Source: Glossina fuscipes (lineage: Eukaryota > Arthropoda > Insecta > Diptera > Glossinidae). From it: a DNA stretch of 64,000 nt. Shown here in pieces: positions 38,716-50,420 of the stretch. The first letter of the stretch is position 1; every line of letters begins with the position of its first letter. Where the stretch lies: assembly GCF_014805625.2 (NCBI RefSeq), contig NW_023998414.1, forward strand, positions 4,000,622 through 4,064,621. The letters run 5' to 3'. The position numbers were made by a program, and so were the translations under genes. The notes beneath the pieces are model-generated. The model was not told the DNA's origin. It saw only the letters and a list, made by a program, of their open reading frames with translations, and made no database searches.

Positions 38716-41700
38716 TTCTGCTTTTACAAAAATATATTTGAAGATAGTGAGTGCGCAAAACATATTTGATGAATTATGTTTCACCTAAAATGTTTTACTT
38801 TCATAGGCAAAAGTTGCAAGAACAACGTTCAGTTTAATTCGAAAATTTGAATCGAGTGAATGAAAACTTCATAGAGGGTAGCAAACATCAATAAGTAGCC
38901 TCACTATAATTGAAAATATATAAAGTTTTCTTAACGTATATAGAACGCTATAGCAAATTCGTATTTGAATAATTCATGATTCCCTGGCTGCGAGATATGC
39001 ATGACATGGAGAAAGTTTTCTAAGCTAAGCAAAATGTTTGTTCAGCTCTCCAGCGAACAACAGTTTGTAGTCAATGCAATCTACAGTTTTCCTTGCAGTT
39101 TTGTGTCGTATTTATACCGGAACAGTATGCACTATATATGCTAAACGAATTTGTTTGCTTTTGTACTTCAGCAGAGGAAGAGTCAATGGAGAGCCTGCAA
39201 GACATAAAATATAGATAATTTACAAAGGCGTTGCTCAAGGAAATATGATTGATCGGCAAATTAAATAGATAGCTTGAAGTTTAAAAAAAAGACTCTCAAA
39301 GACATACGATATTGAGGCAATCCTTTGGAAGACAATGTTCACAAATTCCAATTTTGTGGGGGGGTTTACACGCTGTTTCCTTGTACAACTTGAACGTATT
39401 TCTTATGCATCTTAGCCTTCAGCCTAACATGACGCAAACATTACAATAGTGCGCTAATTCGATTTCCTTCAAGAATTTCCACTACTCCAATAAGGTGAAA
39501 TGGCGGATGAATGGCTTGTGTTACCCCTTAGGGTGTAAACATTTTTTTCACCCTATATATCGAATGTAAATATTAATATTACGTGGCTAGTATGGCGATA
39601 ATTTGCAAATTGTAAGGATAAATTATTTATTTACTATTTATAGAAAATTGAAAACAAAAAAAAAAAAAAAAAAAAACACAAATAATATATTACCTCTGTG
39701 CCAGCTATATCCCACTTCGTGTAGAAATGTGGGAAATTCTTTTAAAGTAAGCATTAATAAATCATTTCCTCTACGATAGCTGTCTCTTTTGTATCTGCAT
39801 GCGTATGTGCATGTGTGCGTATATTTAGCGGTTTATTTTGGTAAACAAATAAATTGTAGAGATATTAGCTTCACCGAATTATATATTAAATTAATTATTC
39901 CGGGTATTTAAAATCACGCTTAATTACGAATTAATTTGATTGATGAAATGGAACGGAGAGAAAGTGCAGAAATGGAGAAATTATGACAACGAAAACAAGA
40001 AAATGCAATAAATAAATTTATTTGTTCATTATTGAAATGAATAATAATTCTTTTTTTTTTTTTTTGTTTATTGTTTTAAACCTTAAATATTTTCTAATTT
40101 ACGAATTGCTGGGAAAAGAAAACAAATCCATTTCAATTATATACAATACAATTAAGCCTAAAGGTATGCGATACAGTTGTGTGCAAAAGCGAATTTATGT
40201 TTAACCCTTAAACGTATGAATTTTTTTGTTTAAACCGTAGTTAACGGCAAAAAATAAAACCACATAAGAATTTTCATAAAAATATATTGATATATATTTC
40301 TATGTCATCGTCAACAATCATTCTACGAGGTCTACGCATTTGTTGAGTGCAATAATATAATACTTCAAACCTAAATAATATTTCCCATTACATCACAAAA
40401 CACGAAAATAGATGGATGGATGGATGGATGCTTTTAGCGTTCAAATATATTATAAAATGCAGTTCACTTGCTGCATGACCACTTTGTTGTGCTCCTACAT
40501 AGCGGAATTTTACATCTCAATAACAAAAACGATTGGTCTTACTTAAATAGCGAAATAGCTTCGAAAGGTTCGGTAACAGATGAACCTAAGTCTGAAGCTG
40601 GTCTGATTAGGAGATGATATGAAGATATTATTTTTGCGCAAGGAATACTTCCAAATCGTCTATCGCAGAAAATTGAACTTAAGATAAAAACTTTCCAGAA
40701 AATGAGACATAAGGAGATGCATTGCGGACGGAAAATTTGTAATCTATATATAATAGTACTTATGCGTCAAGCAAATACTTTAGCTTGGTAACCAATTGTA
40801 GGGAGCCTTCTTTTTTTGTAAAATCTAAAGCTAGTAATTTAATGAAGATGCACCTCCACGTAACAAAGGAAATATTTGCTTTGAGATTTCAATACTTTTC
40901 ATATTGTTACCGAAAAATGGAAAACGAAATTTTATTCTCTCTCTACCCTTTTCGCATTTAGTGCGAAAAAATGTTCTAAAGCAGGAAATATGGGACACTA
41001 CGATCGAAACGATGTTCTTGGAAAAATAACTTATATCCGTAATAGTGTGCTGTCCCCTTATATAATATGTTGTATTGTAATGTACATTGTAATCTAATAA
41101 GATAATTTCAAATGCATGCATATGTATATGCTCTTTATATACTATATATATTATGGAAGAATTTATGAATTTTCGTGTAACGAGATCACTGATTATTTTG
41201 GAACAATTTAAAGGAAAGCGAAAAGCTATCCATGAAGCAAACCTTTCAAATAAGTTCTATGACCAAATTTAAATCTCTAAGCAAAACTTTGTATCTCCGG
41301 TAAACTTGTAGCAAAAAAATACAAAAATAAATACAAGGAACAATGGGTATGATTATGCTGATTTTAATTGTCGCCCTTGAGGAATTCACTTAGCTTGATA
41401 AATTGAAGCATTGCCAATACTAATTGATCATGTTTCGTATACATCTAATGTTTTGTCCGAGCACTACTAGTATGCGATAGATAAAAATATCAGACATGAA
41501 AATCTAATCTATAGCTTTCGATAAGTAAGAAAAAGGAAAAATCTTACCCACGGTAGAATTAAGTTGAAATGAAATCATTCTTGCGGTAGCATCATGTTTT
41601 TTTTTTTTATTCTTAATTCTTATTATAAAGGACTTTTGCTGGGATTTCCGATCGTGCTCTATCAGTTGCGTAATATTTGTCTTTCAATATATTTCATAAT

Positions 41701-41873
41701 TAGCTTGCATCAAATATTAAAAATGATCTCAATTCTTTTTAGCTGAGCAAAACCACTTAACGGTATTGCAGTTTACGAAGCTTGTTAGAGACTAATTATC
41801 TTTAAAATTAAATAACACGTTTGCCTTTGCATCTGTTTGCAATTTTCATTGACGTTTTTTGTTTTTCTTACAG
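38716..41873. other. Gene-free stretch upstream of the Ser/Arg-rich gene's start exon
   Basis: A+T-rich, with poly-A at 39655-39676 and GGAT repeats at 40411-40430. By the exon structure this is intronic to, or upstream of, the Ser/Arg-rich gene. No untranslated exon could be identified in it. Confidence 0.5.
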
Positions 41874-41914
41874 ATTTCTGGGAAGAACTTGAAATATCGG
41901 ATCAATCACAATGG
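41874..41914 (+). CDS. Start exon (5' UTR tail plus ATG G) of the Ser/Arg-rich 522-residue protein gene
   Basis: A 41-base exon is framed by a strong acceptor (pyrimidine-rich tract ending TTACAG at 41868-41873) and a donor GTAAGC at 41915. The ATG at 41911-41913 has the context CACAATGG, close to the fly consensus CAAAATGG, and is followed by one G before the splice. That single base plus the AT that opens the next exon at 44944 completes GAT. The protein therefore begins M-D-S-F-R-L-R-R and runs into a long open frame with no phase conflict. Only 4 bases of this exon are coding; bases 41874-41910 are 5' UTR, and at least one more untranslated exon must lie upstream because this exon starts at an acceptor. 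The intron to the next exon is 3029 bases. The sites and phases are seen; the joining is inferred. Confidence 0.7.
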
Positions 41915-42389
41915 GTAAGCTTTGATATATGTCATGTTTGCTGAAAGGAAGGCATCAAATATATCAATTTCACAGTTAAACAGTTCGGTATAGCAGGTTG
42001 GCAAATACAGTTTGCCTTTCATCAGACTCGTTCTTAAATTTGATTTGATATGCAAAGTGAAGGCAGCAATAGGATAAAGTTTTTTATTCATTCATCCGTT
42101 TCCAAAAGTAATTGCTTTCCACCAGTCACGGTATCATTTCCCTTCACGAAGTCATAGAAACATGGTTTTCTCTTAAATTGCTAAGGCTACTGCCAACCGA
42201 TGCTTATGCTTATGCCCAAACTTATGCCTTAACAAATAATTTGTTTATGTACGTTGCATGCGTGCATTGCATTTGGTTTCGGAAACATTTCCGATTTTTC
42301 AAATATGTTTTGTTTAAATAATGTTTTTTTGAGGATGTGACAAAACTTTGTAGGCAACTTTGCTATTAAGAAGAAGACGAATTGAGATT

Positions 42390-42394
<5 letters not shown>

Positions 42395-42425
<31 letters not shown>
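42395..42425. repeat. (AT)15 microsatellite in the 3-kb intron
   Basis: Perfect alternating run within the intron of the Ser/Arg-rich gene. Confidence 0.95.
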
Positions 42426-42428
<3 letters not shown>

Positions 42429-43689
42429 TAGGATGACTCTTGGGACATAACTCAAGCTACCGAACCAAAGTATTTTGGCCGGTTTTGTTTGCTTTGGTCG
42501 CTGCAAATGCTTCAGCTATCTTCAAATTGATGGTTCTTGATAGTTGTATTGTGATCTCATAAAAATTGTTTATTCGAAATTTATTATGTAAGAATCATTG
42601 TTGCATAACAGTTTGGTAAAGGTAGGGGCATGAGAACCTAGCAACATACGAGGCCCTACTGTCAACATTCCATCTTATTTTTGATGAAAATTTAAACAGC
42701 GGGCAAGCAATTCATGAATGGACAACGATGACGGCAAAAAGATGTAGACGTGGACATGATTTGGCAATTCTGCGATTGTCAATCCTACGGTATGATGAGG
42801 AATAAATATTCTTAAGCTTCGATATATTATCAATACTTTTATTATTGAAGCCGAACTGGCAAGTCTAGTAATGGGTTTATCCCCCGTTATCCGTTCTAAA
42901 ACGTACATAAGAATACGTAATATGTATATAATACACATATATCCATCAGGATGAATCCGGAATTTTGACCGATGAAAGGTGCGAAAATTTTTTTCTAAGT
43001 GATATAAGACCTTTAAAGACGATCATTATGTTAATACTCTTGAAGATATATTTTTCCTGTGGTTAATGTGAAAATTTTTCTTGAAGATTGAATATATATA
43101 AGGGGACCTTAAACAATTTACGCATACACAGCTTGTTCTGAATAATTCCAAATTCAAATTAAACCAACATCGAATAAGAGTTGAAGCGATAATTTGTTCA
43201 TTACGATCCGGGAAGGGATGGAAAGATTTAGGCATAATTTTAAAATTACGGCATAGAGCACTGGGAACGCGATAGCATGGAATGTCGAGCTGCCTATTTG
43301 ACATTCCGTCCATATAGTACGCATAATCAATTGTTCAATAAGACATTTGTACAACCTTAGGCCTACGAAGAAAGAAACATCATTTCGAACTATAACTTGC
43401 TCCCATTCCGATTCATGAAGCGAGAGAGAGACCGTTACGACCGATGAAAGCTGTATTTAAACGCAAGTATAGGCTCGATTTTTCGCTCTTTAATTTGTAA
43501 TAAAAATTAAATTTCTTTCCTTAATTTTAGATACTATTTCATGTCAATTTTATTTAAAAGCGATTTCATGTAAACGCCCGGCTCTCGACTTCTATAAAAA
43601 TGCTGTCTTGTAAAACCAATTCTTTGCCGTTTTTCTATATAAATTTGCTCTTATCTTGTCGGTAATGGGAACTATTTTGAAGAGTAAAG

Positions 43690-44005
43690 TCACATTGGGA
43701 GTTTGTGATTTATTTGAGTATACTCGAACGGTTCAACATAACCTCAAAGTAGAAAATCCATTCCAATTATATTGTGGCAAGCTCACATAGGTACTTCTGG
43801 GAGATTACACGATCACTTTTTTAGGGACTACAGATGTGTTTCCTTTATATCAAAGTGGCAATAATCCTTGTTTTCGATCTCATTTAACCAAATACAAGAT
43901 TCTCACAAGAAGTCTCATGGACACGAAACGTGGTCGTCGTTTCATTGTTTTCGTAATAAGTCTTAACAATTTATATACGCGATCCAACTATGTATGCAGT
44001 GCGTT
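43690..44005. repeat. Dispersed repeat family C, copy 2
   Basis: CTCAAAGTAGAAAATCC, GCAAGCTCACATAGGTAC, TCTGGGAGATTACACGATCA and CCAACTATGTATGCAGTG match the order of blocks at 21380-21660. It lies inside the 3-kb intron of the Ser/Arg-rich gene. Confidence 0.55.
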
Positions 44006-44943
44006 TTTTCTATCTTGAATTTCGAAATGAATAATAAAATGAATGAGTTTATATAGTATCAAGGAATAACTTTAGCTAAATTTAGTTTGCTCTCATTTTT
44101 ACTTTCAATTTAAATTTTAAAGGTGTTTATGAAATGAACAAAAAAAATATATATATATAAAAATTATATTGAAGAAACTTCCCGCAGGTCACATTTAATT
44201 GAAAGTCAATACTGCAAAGATAATGGATTAGAAAAGTTAAATTCAATTAAATTTTGTTCTTGCTCATAACAATTTATGCTAAAAAGAGCTAATATGAGCA
44301 CAATATATACAAAATATGAACAGAATATATGCAAGCAATCTCAATCATTAGAAGGCATGAGCGCAGTTCTGTGGATTCTACTAAAAAAATGCTCTGAAAA
44401 CTATTCACGAGCTTGACAGTACCGACGGAAGTAAGTTTGGTATCATTGCTATCACTGTGGCACTTGTAGCTTCATGTATATACGTCAAGTTTACAAACTA
44501 TGTACGACGTAAATATACAGTGTAATTAGGTTACATTTACAGGTTAAGATATTCCAGGTTAAGTTATTTCAAGTGAAACAATCAACAAAAATTTTGAGCT
44601 TAGTTAGTCATCTTGCTTTAGAGTTAGAAAAATCATTCTCACATTTTAAAATATGTCTGAGTTTGTGTAGGTTAATTGCATAGATATTCACTAGCCTTGA
44701 ATGGACCTTGAAACCTGTGTAGAGACAATTTCCTCTTTTATAATACTCAGTGCGATTGTAAACTCGGCACGTCGAGAGAGTCTTTAGTAAAGTCTTCACG
44801 ATAAATACATATATGTATATATAATTATATTATATGATTGTCCTTGATTAGTTTATTATTATTTAATATCTCTTGATAAAATAAAATATATTTTGAAATT
44901 TTTCTTCTCAAATTTACTTAAAAAAAAAAAAAAAAAAAATTAG

Positions 44944-45385
44944 ATTCTTTTCGCTTGCGTCGCCCATCGTTTTCGCGTCTCACCTCATTAGCCAAACAGG
45001 AGCCATTAATTGTCGTGGAAGAGTCCAATGTGGCCGAAGAAGATGATAGAGAAAGTTCTGGAACTTATTCGAATAGAGCCAGTTTGGATATTGATTCACC
45101 GGTTAATCCATATTTGCTTTCGCCATGGCGTGATCCGCGTGAGGGACGTAAGCATTCATTGCCTTCGCAACAAGTTACCGAAGGCATAACCGCTAGTCAG
45201 GTACGTCGTCTATCTGATCGGGGCGGTGCTGGACCTACACCGAGAGAGGCAGCCTTTTTGGCCACACTTTCGCAGGCGCCAGCACCATCGGGTCGACGGC
45301 ACTCGGTTGTTACCATTTCGAAAGTGCCGCCAACTTTATTTGGCCGCTCGCGTCGGGAGTCGGTAGCCGCTATACCAAGCACTGG
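44944..45385 (+). CDS. Coding exon 2 of the Ser/Arg-rich 522-residue protein: residues 2-149
   Basis: Open frame after the acceptor TTAG at 44940-44943, ending at donor GG|GTGAGT (GT at 45386). The frame is closed just upstream by TAA at 44919, so this is an internal exon. The often-predicted ATG-less start at 44955 is a Leu codon (TTG), not a start. The exon encodes a polar, probably disordered region rich in Ser, Arg, Glu and Pro. R-[RK]-x-S motifs occur with Ser at residues 10, 73, 92, 122 and 141. There is an acidic stretch at about 27-36 and a conserved-looking NPYLLSPW at 56-63. Base composition is clearly higher in G+C than the flanks, as expected of real coding DNA. I see no membrane segment, signal peptide or known enzyme fold. 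An A20 run lies between the weak pyrimidine tract and the acceptor, which is unusual. Confidence 0.88.
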
Positions 45386-45473
45386 GTGAGTTGGGGAAGG
45401 GGGTTGGTTGGTTTTCGTAAGAGGCTTTAATGCCAATTTAATTTATATCTCAACCTTTTTTCCATCTCACCAG
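45386..45473 (+). other. Short phase-2 intron of the Ser/Arg-rich protein gene
   Basis: 88 bases with donor GTGAGT and acceptor TCTCACCAG. It contains an in-frame stop (TGA at 45387-45389) right after the donor, so it cannot be read through. Size and signals are normal for flies. Confidence 0.88.
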
Positions 45474-46596
45474 CCGCGTGTTGAGCTCGAGACGAGAAAG
45501 TAGCACTTCAGCTGGCCCACCATCCACAGATCCGATAGGCAGCATTCACAATTTGCAATTGGATATCATGGATGATATAGTGCAGTCGCGTAAGGCGCGC
45601 ATGAAACTTTGGACAACCAGTAGCGAGAAAGTATGCGAAGTAGAAACGTTAAACGAGGTTGGACAATCTGGTACCACGCCGCAGCGTTACACAAATCGAC
45701 GCTTCTCCGAATGTGTCGGTCCGCAACCATTAGTATCGCCAAATATACGCAGAGCTTCAGAACATCCCGCCATTATCTCACCGAGCATTATACAATCGCA
45801 CAGCAATCGTTCCTCTGTTAAGGATAAAAAGAATACCGGCTGGAATTTTGGCAGTCGACCAGATATTAGTTCAATTTTCAATACACTTACGTCTTCGGCG
45901 ATGGAAATTAATAAATATGACGATGCACAGGGTTCAGTTATCTCATCGACAAAAACTAAAACAAATCTTAATGCCAGCCAGGCAGCATCAAGTAACAGTT
46001 CAAATTTGCTCGATCCTAATGTTGGCCGTTCAACACGTTCGAACAGTTTCGATGTATCCATATTGAATAATGCGAAACAAATGGTAAGTGATGCGCAAGA
46101 CAACAGTTCGGCTGCGTTGTCCGGTTGGTTCGCCAAACGACATGAGCCTATGGCCCGAAAGAAAAGTGTACGCAGTAAAAGTACAGCAATGGCCCTTTCG
46201 AAAGAAATGATGGAACGTCTACAATCTAAGGACGTGTTACGCGAAAGTAAACCAAAATTGAAACCGCGCAGTAAACAGAAAAGCTGGACCGAGCAAACCA
46301 AAGAAGCCATTGTCGATGCTACCGCTCTTGGCTCGGCTATTGAAGGCTTTCTGCGCAAGAATTCAACATCAGGGCCATCGAGTAGTAGCGGTACTGCAAC
46401 AACTACATCGAAAGGCAGCGGTAAGGGAGCAGTACCCAAAGATCATGGCCCATCGCGTCGCAATCGACCCCAACAGCAGGCCACAAATGCTGTACGCTCT
46501 ACATTGAATTGGTTTAGCAAAACAAATGAGGACGACTCGAAAGACAGCTGCGATGCTTCGCTTTGTTCAACATTAAAAGATTTATTTGTCAAATAA
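45474..46596 (+). CDS. Terminal coding exon of the Ser/Arg-rich 522-residue protein: residues 149-522 and stop
   Basis: Acceptor CACCAG at 45468-45473 follows a T-rich tract. The intron from exon 2 is 88 bases, a typical fly size, and phase 2 is preserved (GG|C = Gly149). The frame stays open to TAA at 46594-46596. Further R-R-x-S motifs have Ser at residues 158, 227 and 244, and an RKKS has Ser380. An amphipathic-looking segment (IHNLQLDIMDDIVQSRKARM, about residues 173-192) could be a short helix. Two W-F-[AS]-K motifs (Trp367 and Trp495) echo the C-terminal D-L-F-V-K (518-522), so they may be linear binding motifs. Basic, Lys/Arg-rich patches occur around 377-420. I do not recognise the family; a cytoplasmic scaffold or regulatory protein controlled by phosphorylation is an inference. 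A 250-codon open frame on the opposite strand here is a shadow of the sense codon pattern. Confidence 0.88.
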
Positions 46597-46803
46597 TTAA
46601 CAGTGAAGTCTTTATTTAAATTGAAATAATTTTCACGAATATTGGCTATAAACGGATTCAATAATATACGTAAGTAAACGCGAGGTAAAGTTTACAACTT
46701 ATATGTTATTTTCTTTTATTAGATGAGTGAAAATGTAATGGAAAATTTTGAAAATAATATAATTAACTTATAAATGAGAGCATTTTCCATTTTTGTTGAT
46801 ATG

Positions 46804-46809
46804 AATAAA
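46804..46809 (+). terminator. Poly(A) signal AATAAA, 208 bases after the stop of the Ser/Arg-rich gene
   Basis: First canonical AATAAA on the sense strand after the stop codon at 46596. The sequence between is A+T-rich with no further coding character, consistent with a short 3' UTR. Several later A-rich variants could also be used. Confidence 0.45.
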
Positions 46810-46973
46810 ACAAAATTTAATAAATTAATTAATTAAACATGTTTCAGTGAACTATATGGTAAATATATATTAATATATGAAATTTACAATATAAAAACAA
46901 ACAAACATGAAAACACGAAAAAAAATTAAGAGAGAGAAATTCACAAATATTCAAACATCATTACGTCATAAAT

Positions 46974-47020
46974 GTTTTCGTTCTCGTTTTCGTTTTCGTT
47001 TTCGGTTGCGTTTTCGTTCG
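46974..47020. repeat. (TTTTCG)n hexamer tract
   Basis: Seven to eight near-perfect units (TTTTCG with TTCTCG and TTGCG variants), just downstream of the 3' end of the Ser/Arg-rich gene. Confidence 0.85.
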
Positions 47021-47864
47021 AAAGATATGATTTGATTTTTTTTTTTAAATAATGCCAAAAAAGTGTTGAGAGAAACGAGAAGAATAAAAAAAAGAGCAAA
47101 CTAAAATATAAAAATCAAATCAATTCGTATACGGAAGCACGGAAAGGCATCAGAATGAAAGCTATGCGTATGCGAAACTCCATCAATTTCTGATGAGAAT
47201 GTTGGCAAGCGTACGAATGAAATGAAAATTTTTCACGTAGCCTGCGTAAGCCATTTCTCCTTTTCTCCTTCCGTTCTGTCATTCCAGGGAGGAAGAGAGG
47301 AATGCATAAATAAACTATAAATTGTTGTCGAGAGAGAGAGAGACGCCAGCCAACGCGTACAGCCGTCGACGAGCCTATGAGTGCCGAGCATTGCTTCATA
47401 TTATATTTGTAATGCATTACACTTCATTCACAATACGATTTACGTTACATTAAATTTGAAATTCTTGATGTGCGTGTTTACAAATTGTTGATGTTTCGTA
47501 GATATATTCATTCATTCATTCATTCATTCCTTCAAACAAAATCAAATCAAAGTAAAGCACACAACGCAAACCCAGAGTTTATGGAGAGATATAATGACTG
47601 CTTTGAAATGTTTTTCTTTTTTTTTTTTTCTTTATTTTTCAATAAAAATTTGTATCGATATCATCAAATTCGATTGATATAAAAACTTCTCTTCTTATAT
47701 ATGATGGACTTGACTGAAAATCTATATAACAGCGAAGCATTATATTCGTATAATACAGTGACCTAAATATAGTATTCATATTTAAGTAATAAAACGATAT
47801 TAATCTTAAAGGACTGAAAGGATTGGATATTAGGATTGCTTTGCTTTGCTTTACCGTAAAATAC

Positions 47865-47892
<28 letters not shown>
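47865..47892. repeat. Poly-A run, 28 bases
   Basis: Longest A homopolymer seen. Other long A/T runs include 13217-13241, 21179-21200, 23511-23528, 44920-44939 and 51642-51665. Confidence 0.9.
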
Positions 47893-47896
<4 letters not shown>

Positions 47897-48869
47897 TCAG
47901 TTCAATCGAACATGTTTTGGAAATCAACTAAGAGCTTAAATGTGGTGCCTAAGCCTTGGTCAGGCGGTTTTGGGAATTTAGAAATTCGGGACTATATAAG
48001 TCGAAAAGTGCCTTGGTATTATAAGCGGGCTTGAAATACTCATCTCCTGCGACAGCGAGTAAAAACTCATGAACTAAGCGTACTAAGGCTCAAATCGTTT
48101 CATAAAATCGCCGATTTCGTCTTTTATATTCGTGGACTAATAGTATTTGTTATAATCAATTTAAGCGATAACATCACTGTAATAGGCTGATGAAAGACGT
48201 TTTTTCGCCAAGTTTTCTTTGGGTGTAAGGAAAGCCACTAGGATAACTGGATAATTATACGCAAGGAGATTATCAAGCATATACGTAATAAGCATTGAAA
48301 AAATCTTACAAAATGGAAACACACACAAGAGTCATTATTGCCAGGCACAATTAATAGAAGAGACTCCGCGGCATGTAGTGTAACTGGTCCAAATTTGATT
48401 CGAACAAATGGGGTAAAGAACGATCACTCAGTCTACCTATTCATATCTAGTAAAATACGGGGAATATTTTAAGCTTATTAATGTTTGAGTGAAAATTTGT
48501 GGAGTTATGATCCGCATAATTTGAAAACCGGGAAAACCGGGTTTCAAAGAAAATGCGTTTAAACTCTTGAAGTGTATTAGAAGGATACATTTTTCCATTT
48601 CCAGTTTCCATAACCATTTTTTAGTCTGCAATTCTGATTCTAGAAAGCCGATGTTCCAGGGTCGAATTTTCGAAGTTGTCGTTTTTGCTCTATGTGCCGA
48701 GGTCAGTAGCGGACACTTTACACTGTACATGCTCAAAAATCGTAGACAAGACGATAAAACGAATTAAAAGCTAACATCTACCGTCGATTGCATATCGAAA
48801 GCATACATTTTGTCAAATACGTATAGAAATGTTGTCGGATGCCAAATGAGTCAATAATTTTAATAACAT

Positions 48870-49215
48870 TTTTATATCTATCTCTTGTGCTTTACCCCAC
48901 TTAGGTGTGCACAAGGGTAGATTAAGTATGTCCGGATGTATGCAACATATAGAAGGACTTACGATAGACCCATATTCTATTATACTGAACTAAGCTTGCT
49001 TGTCCGTCTGTACGTCTGTCTGCCTTGTTTTCTTGTGTTCAATCTACGGGTCGTAATTTTTGCGATATTTTGATTAAATTTAATATACCGACATGTTTTG
49101 AACCAACGACGTGTGCGATTGCAAATGATTCGGATCGGATCGGATCGGATCGGATCGGATCGGATGGGAACAGATCGATTTTTCGACCACTCCATTACAT
49201 GAATAACTGCTTTAG
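48870..49215. repeat. Dispersed repeat family B, copy 1 (contains a CGGAT array)
   Basis: Shares with 52310-52620 and 54900-55190 an ordered set of blocks: ATGTATG near the start, GAAGGACTT, a TTGTCCGTCTGT-like tract, TTTCTTGTGTTC, TTTTGATTAAATT, then a TCGGATCGGA block and TTTTCGACCACTCC. The 85- and 89-codon frames here are incidental. Confidence 0.65.
49131..49165. repeat. Seven tandem copies of CGGAT
   Basis: 35 bases of perfect pentanucleotide repeat inside family-B copy 1, GC-rich against the background; the other two family-B copies have only one degenerate unit. Confidence 0.95.
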
Positions 49216-50391
49216 ACGAAGTGATGTAAGTTATTTGATGATGGGACACGTTCCATTAAAGCGTTTTCACTTGTTCTTTTAACTTATGCCAAATACGCTA
49301 AATCGTCTGATGGTTTCCTGTATGGCAACTTTTAAACCTATACGCCTTTTACAAAGGTATGAATGAATAAGTGTGTGTGAGTCTCGGGTTATTTAATGTA
49401 CTGATTACGATGAAGAGTTAATTTCAAACTGAATAAAGATGAATAGGTTTTCAAAACACTTTTAAGTCACTGTACCATTGAAAATGAAAATTAAACGAAG
49501 TGTATGTTATTTAACTTTACTACATATATATAACTTTACATTATATGCGTGGTAGATTTCGTAAATCGTGTACATAAGTCAAAATAAAAAAAAATTAATA
49601 AAAAAAAAAAGAAAAGAAATATTGAGATATAAAACAAAGAGTAACACAATCAGATCAATCAAAAGTAAACTAAAGTTAACTAAACCTTATTGCAAGATAT
49701 ACCACCTTAACTATCAAAAATGTTGCGAAATTATTTTACATAATATAACATAACATAATATATGCTTATGTATATATATATGTATATGTTTATGTTTTCC
49801 ATACACATAAATGTGAAAGGAGAAAAACACAAAAAGAAAAAGAAAAAAAAAAAAAAACAGCAACAAGGAAAAATGCAATATTTTAAACCCAAAAACGAAT
49901 GCATTCGGCTTAGATCGAATGCTAAATATATTCGCCACCTGCAGGTAATTTTGAAGAGAAATGCGAGAAACTTTTGCATCATATAAAAATGGAAGGGCGA
50001 TTGAGGGACATGCGCGCAGTTTAGCTTCGAATACTTCGATCATATTATTATGAAAAGCAATTCGTTAGGTTAGGCTTTCCAATTATTAGGCTTTTGAGTC
50101 TGTTAGGCGCCAGGTGGCGGACATAATGATTAATAATATTTTTAAAAAGCATGACAATACCTTTCTATTTTATTTTATATAAATTTATTTGAAATGTTAT
50201 TGAAATAAATGCAAACAAATGTAAAATCACAATACAATTAATAAAAGACAAACAACAATCGTTGATTATATTAAAACTAATATACTTGAATGTAATATAT
50301 AAAGTTTTCGAAATCAACTATTTTTCTATATCTTTAATGTACGTATATCTACTAATCTACTTCACTCTACTCTCAATAGCTATAAAATGCA

Positions 50392-50420
50392 AATAATAAT
50401 AATAATAATAATAATAATAA
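50392..50420. repeat. (AAT)n microsatellite
   Basis: Nine to ten perfect triplets. Confidence 0.95.

Larger units (their letters stand above)
41915..44943 (+). other. Predicted 3029-base first coding intron of the Ser/Arg-rich gene
   Basis: Starts GTAAGC and ends TTAG. Contains the (AT)15 microsatellite, family-C copy 2 and an A20 run at 44920-44939 just before the acceptor. No additional in-phase exon is needed, since flanking exons join in phase. Confidence 0.6.

Noticed and set aside
45687..46439. 250-codon open frame on the - strand opposite the Ser/Arg-rich exon
   Set aside because: It mirrors the sense codon pattern, has no splice or promoter context and its product shows no domain; the + strand frame has matching splice sites and phase.
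49714..50043. 109-codon - strand frame with a Phe-rich run
   Set aside because: The Phe run is poly-A on the other strand and the Ile-Tyr run is a TA repeat.
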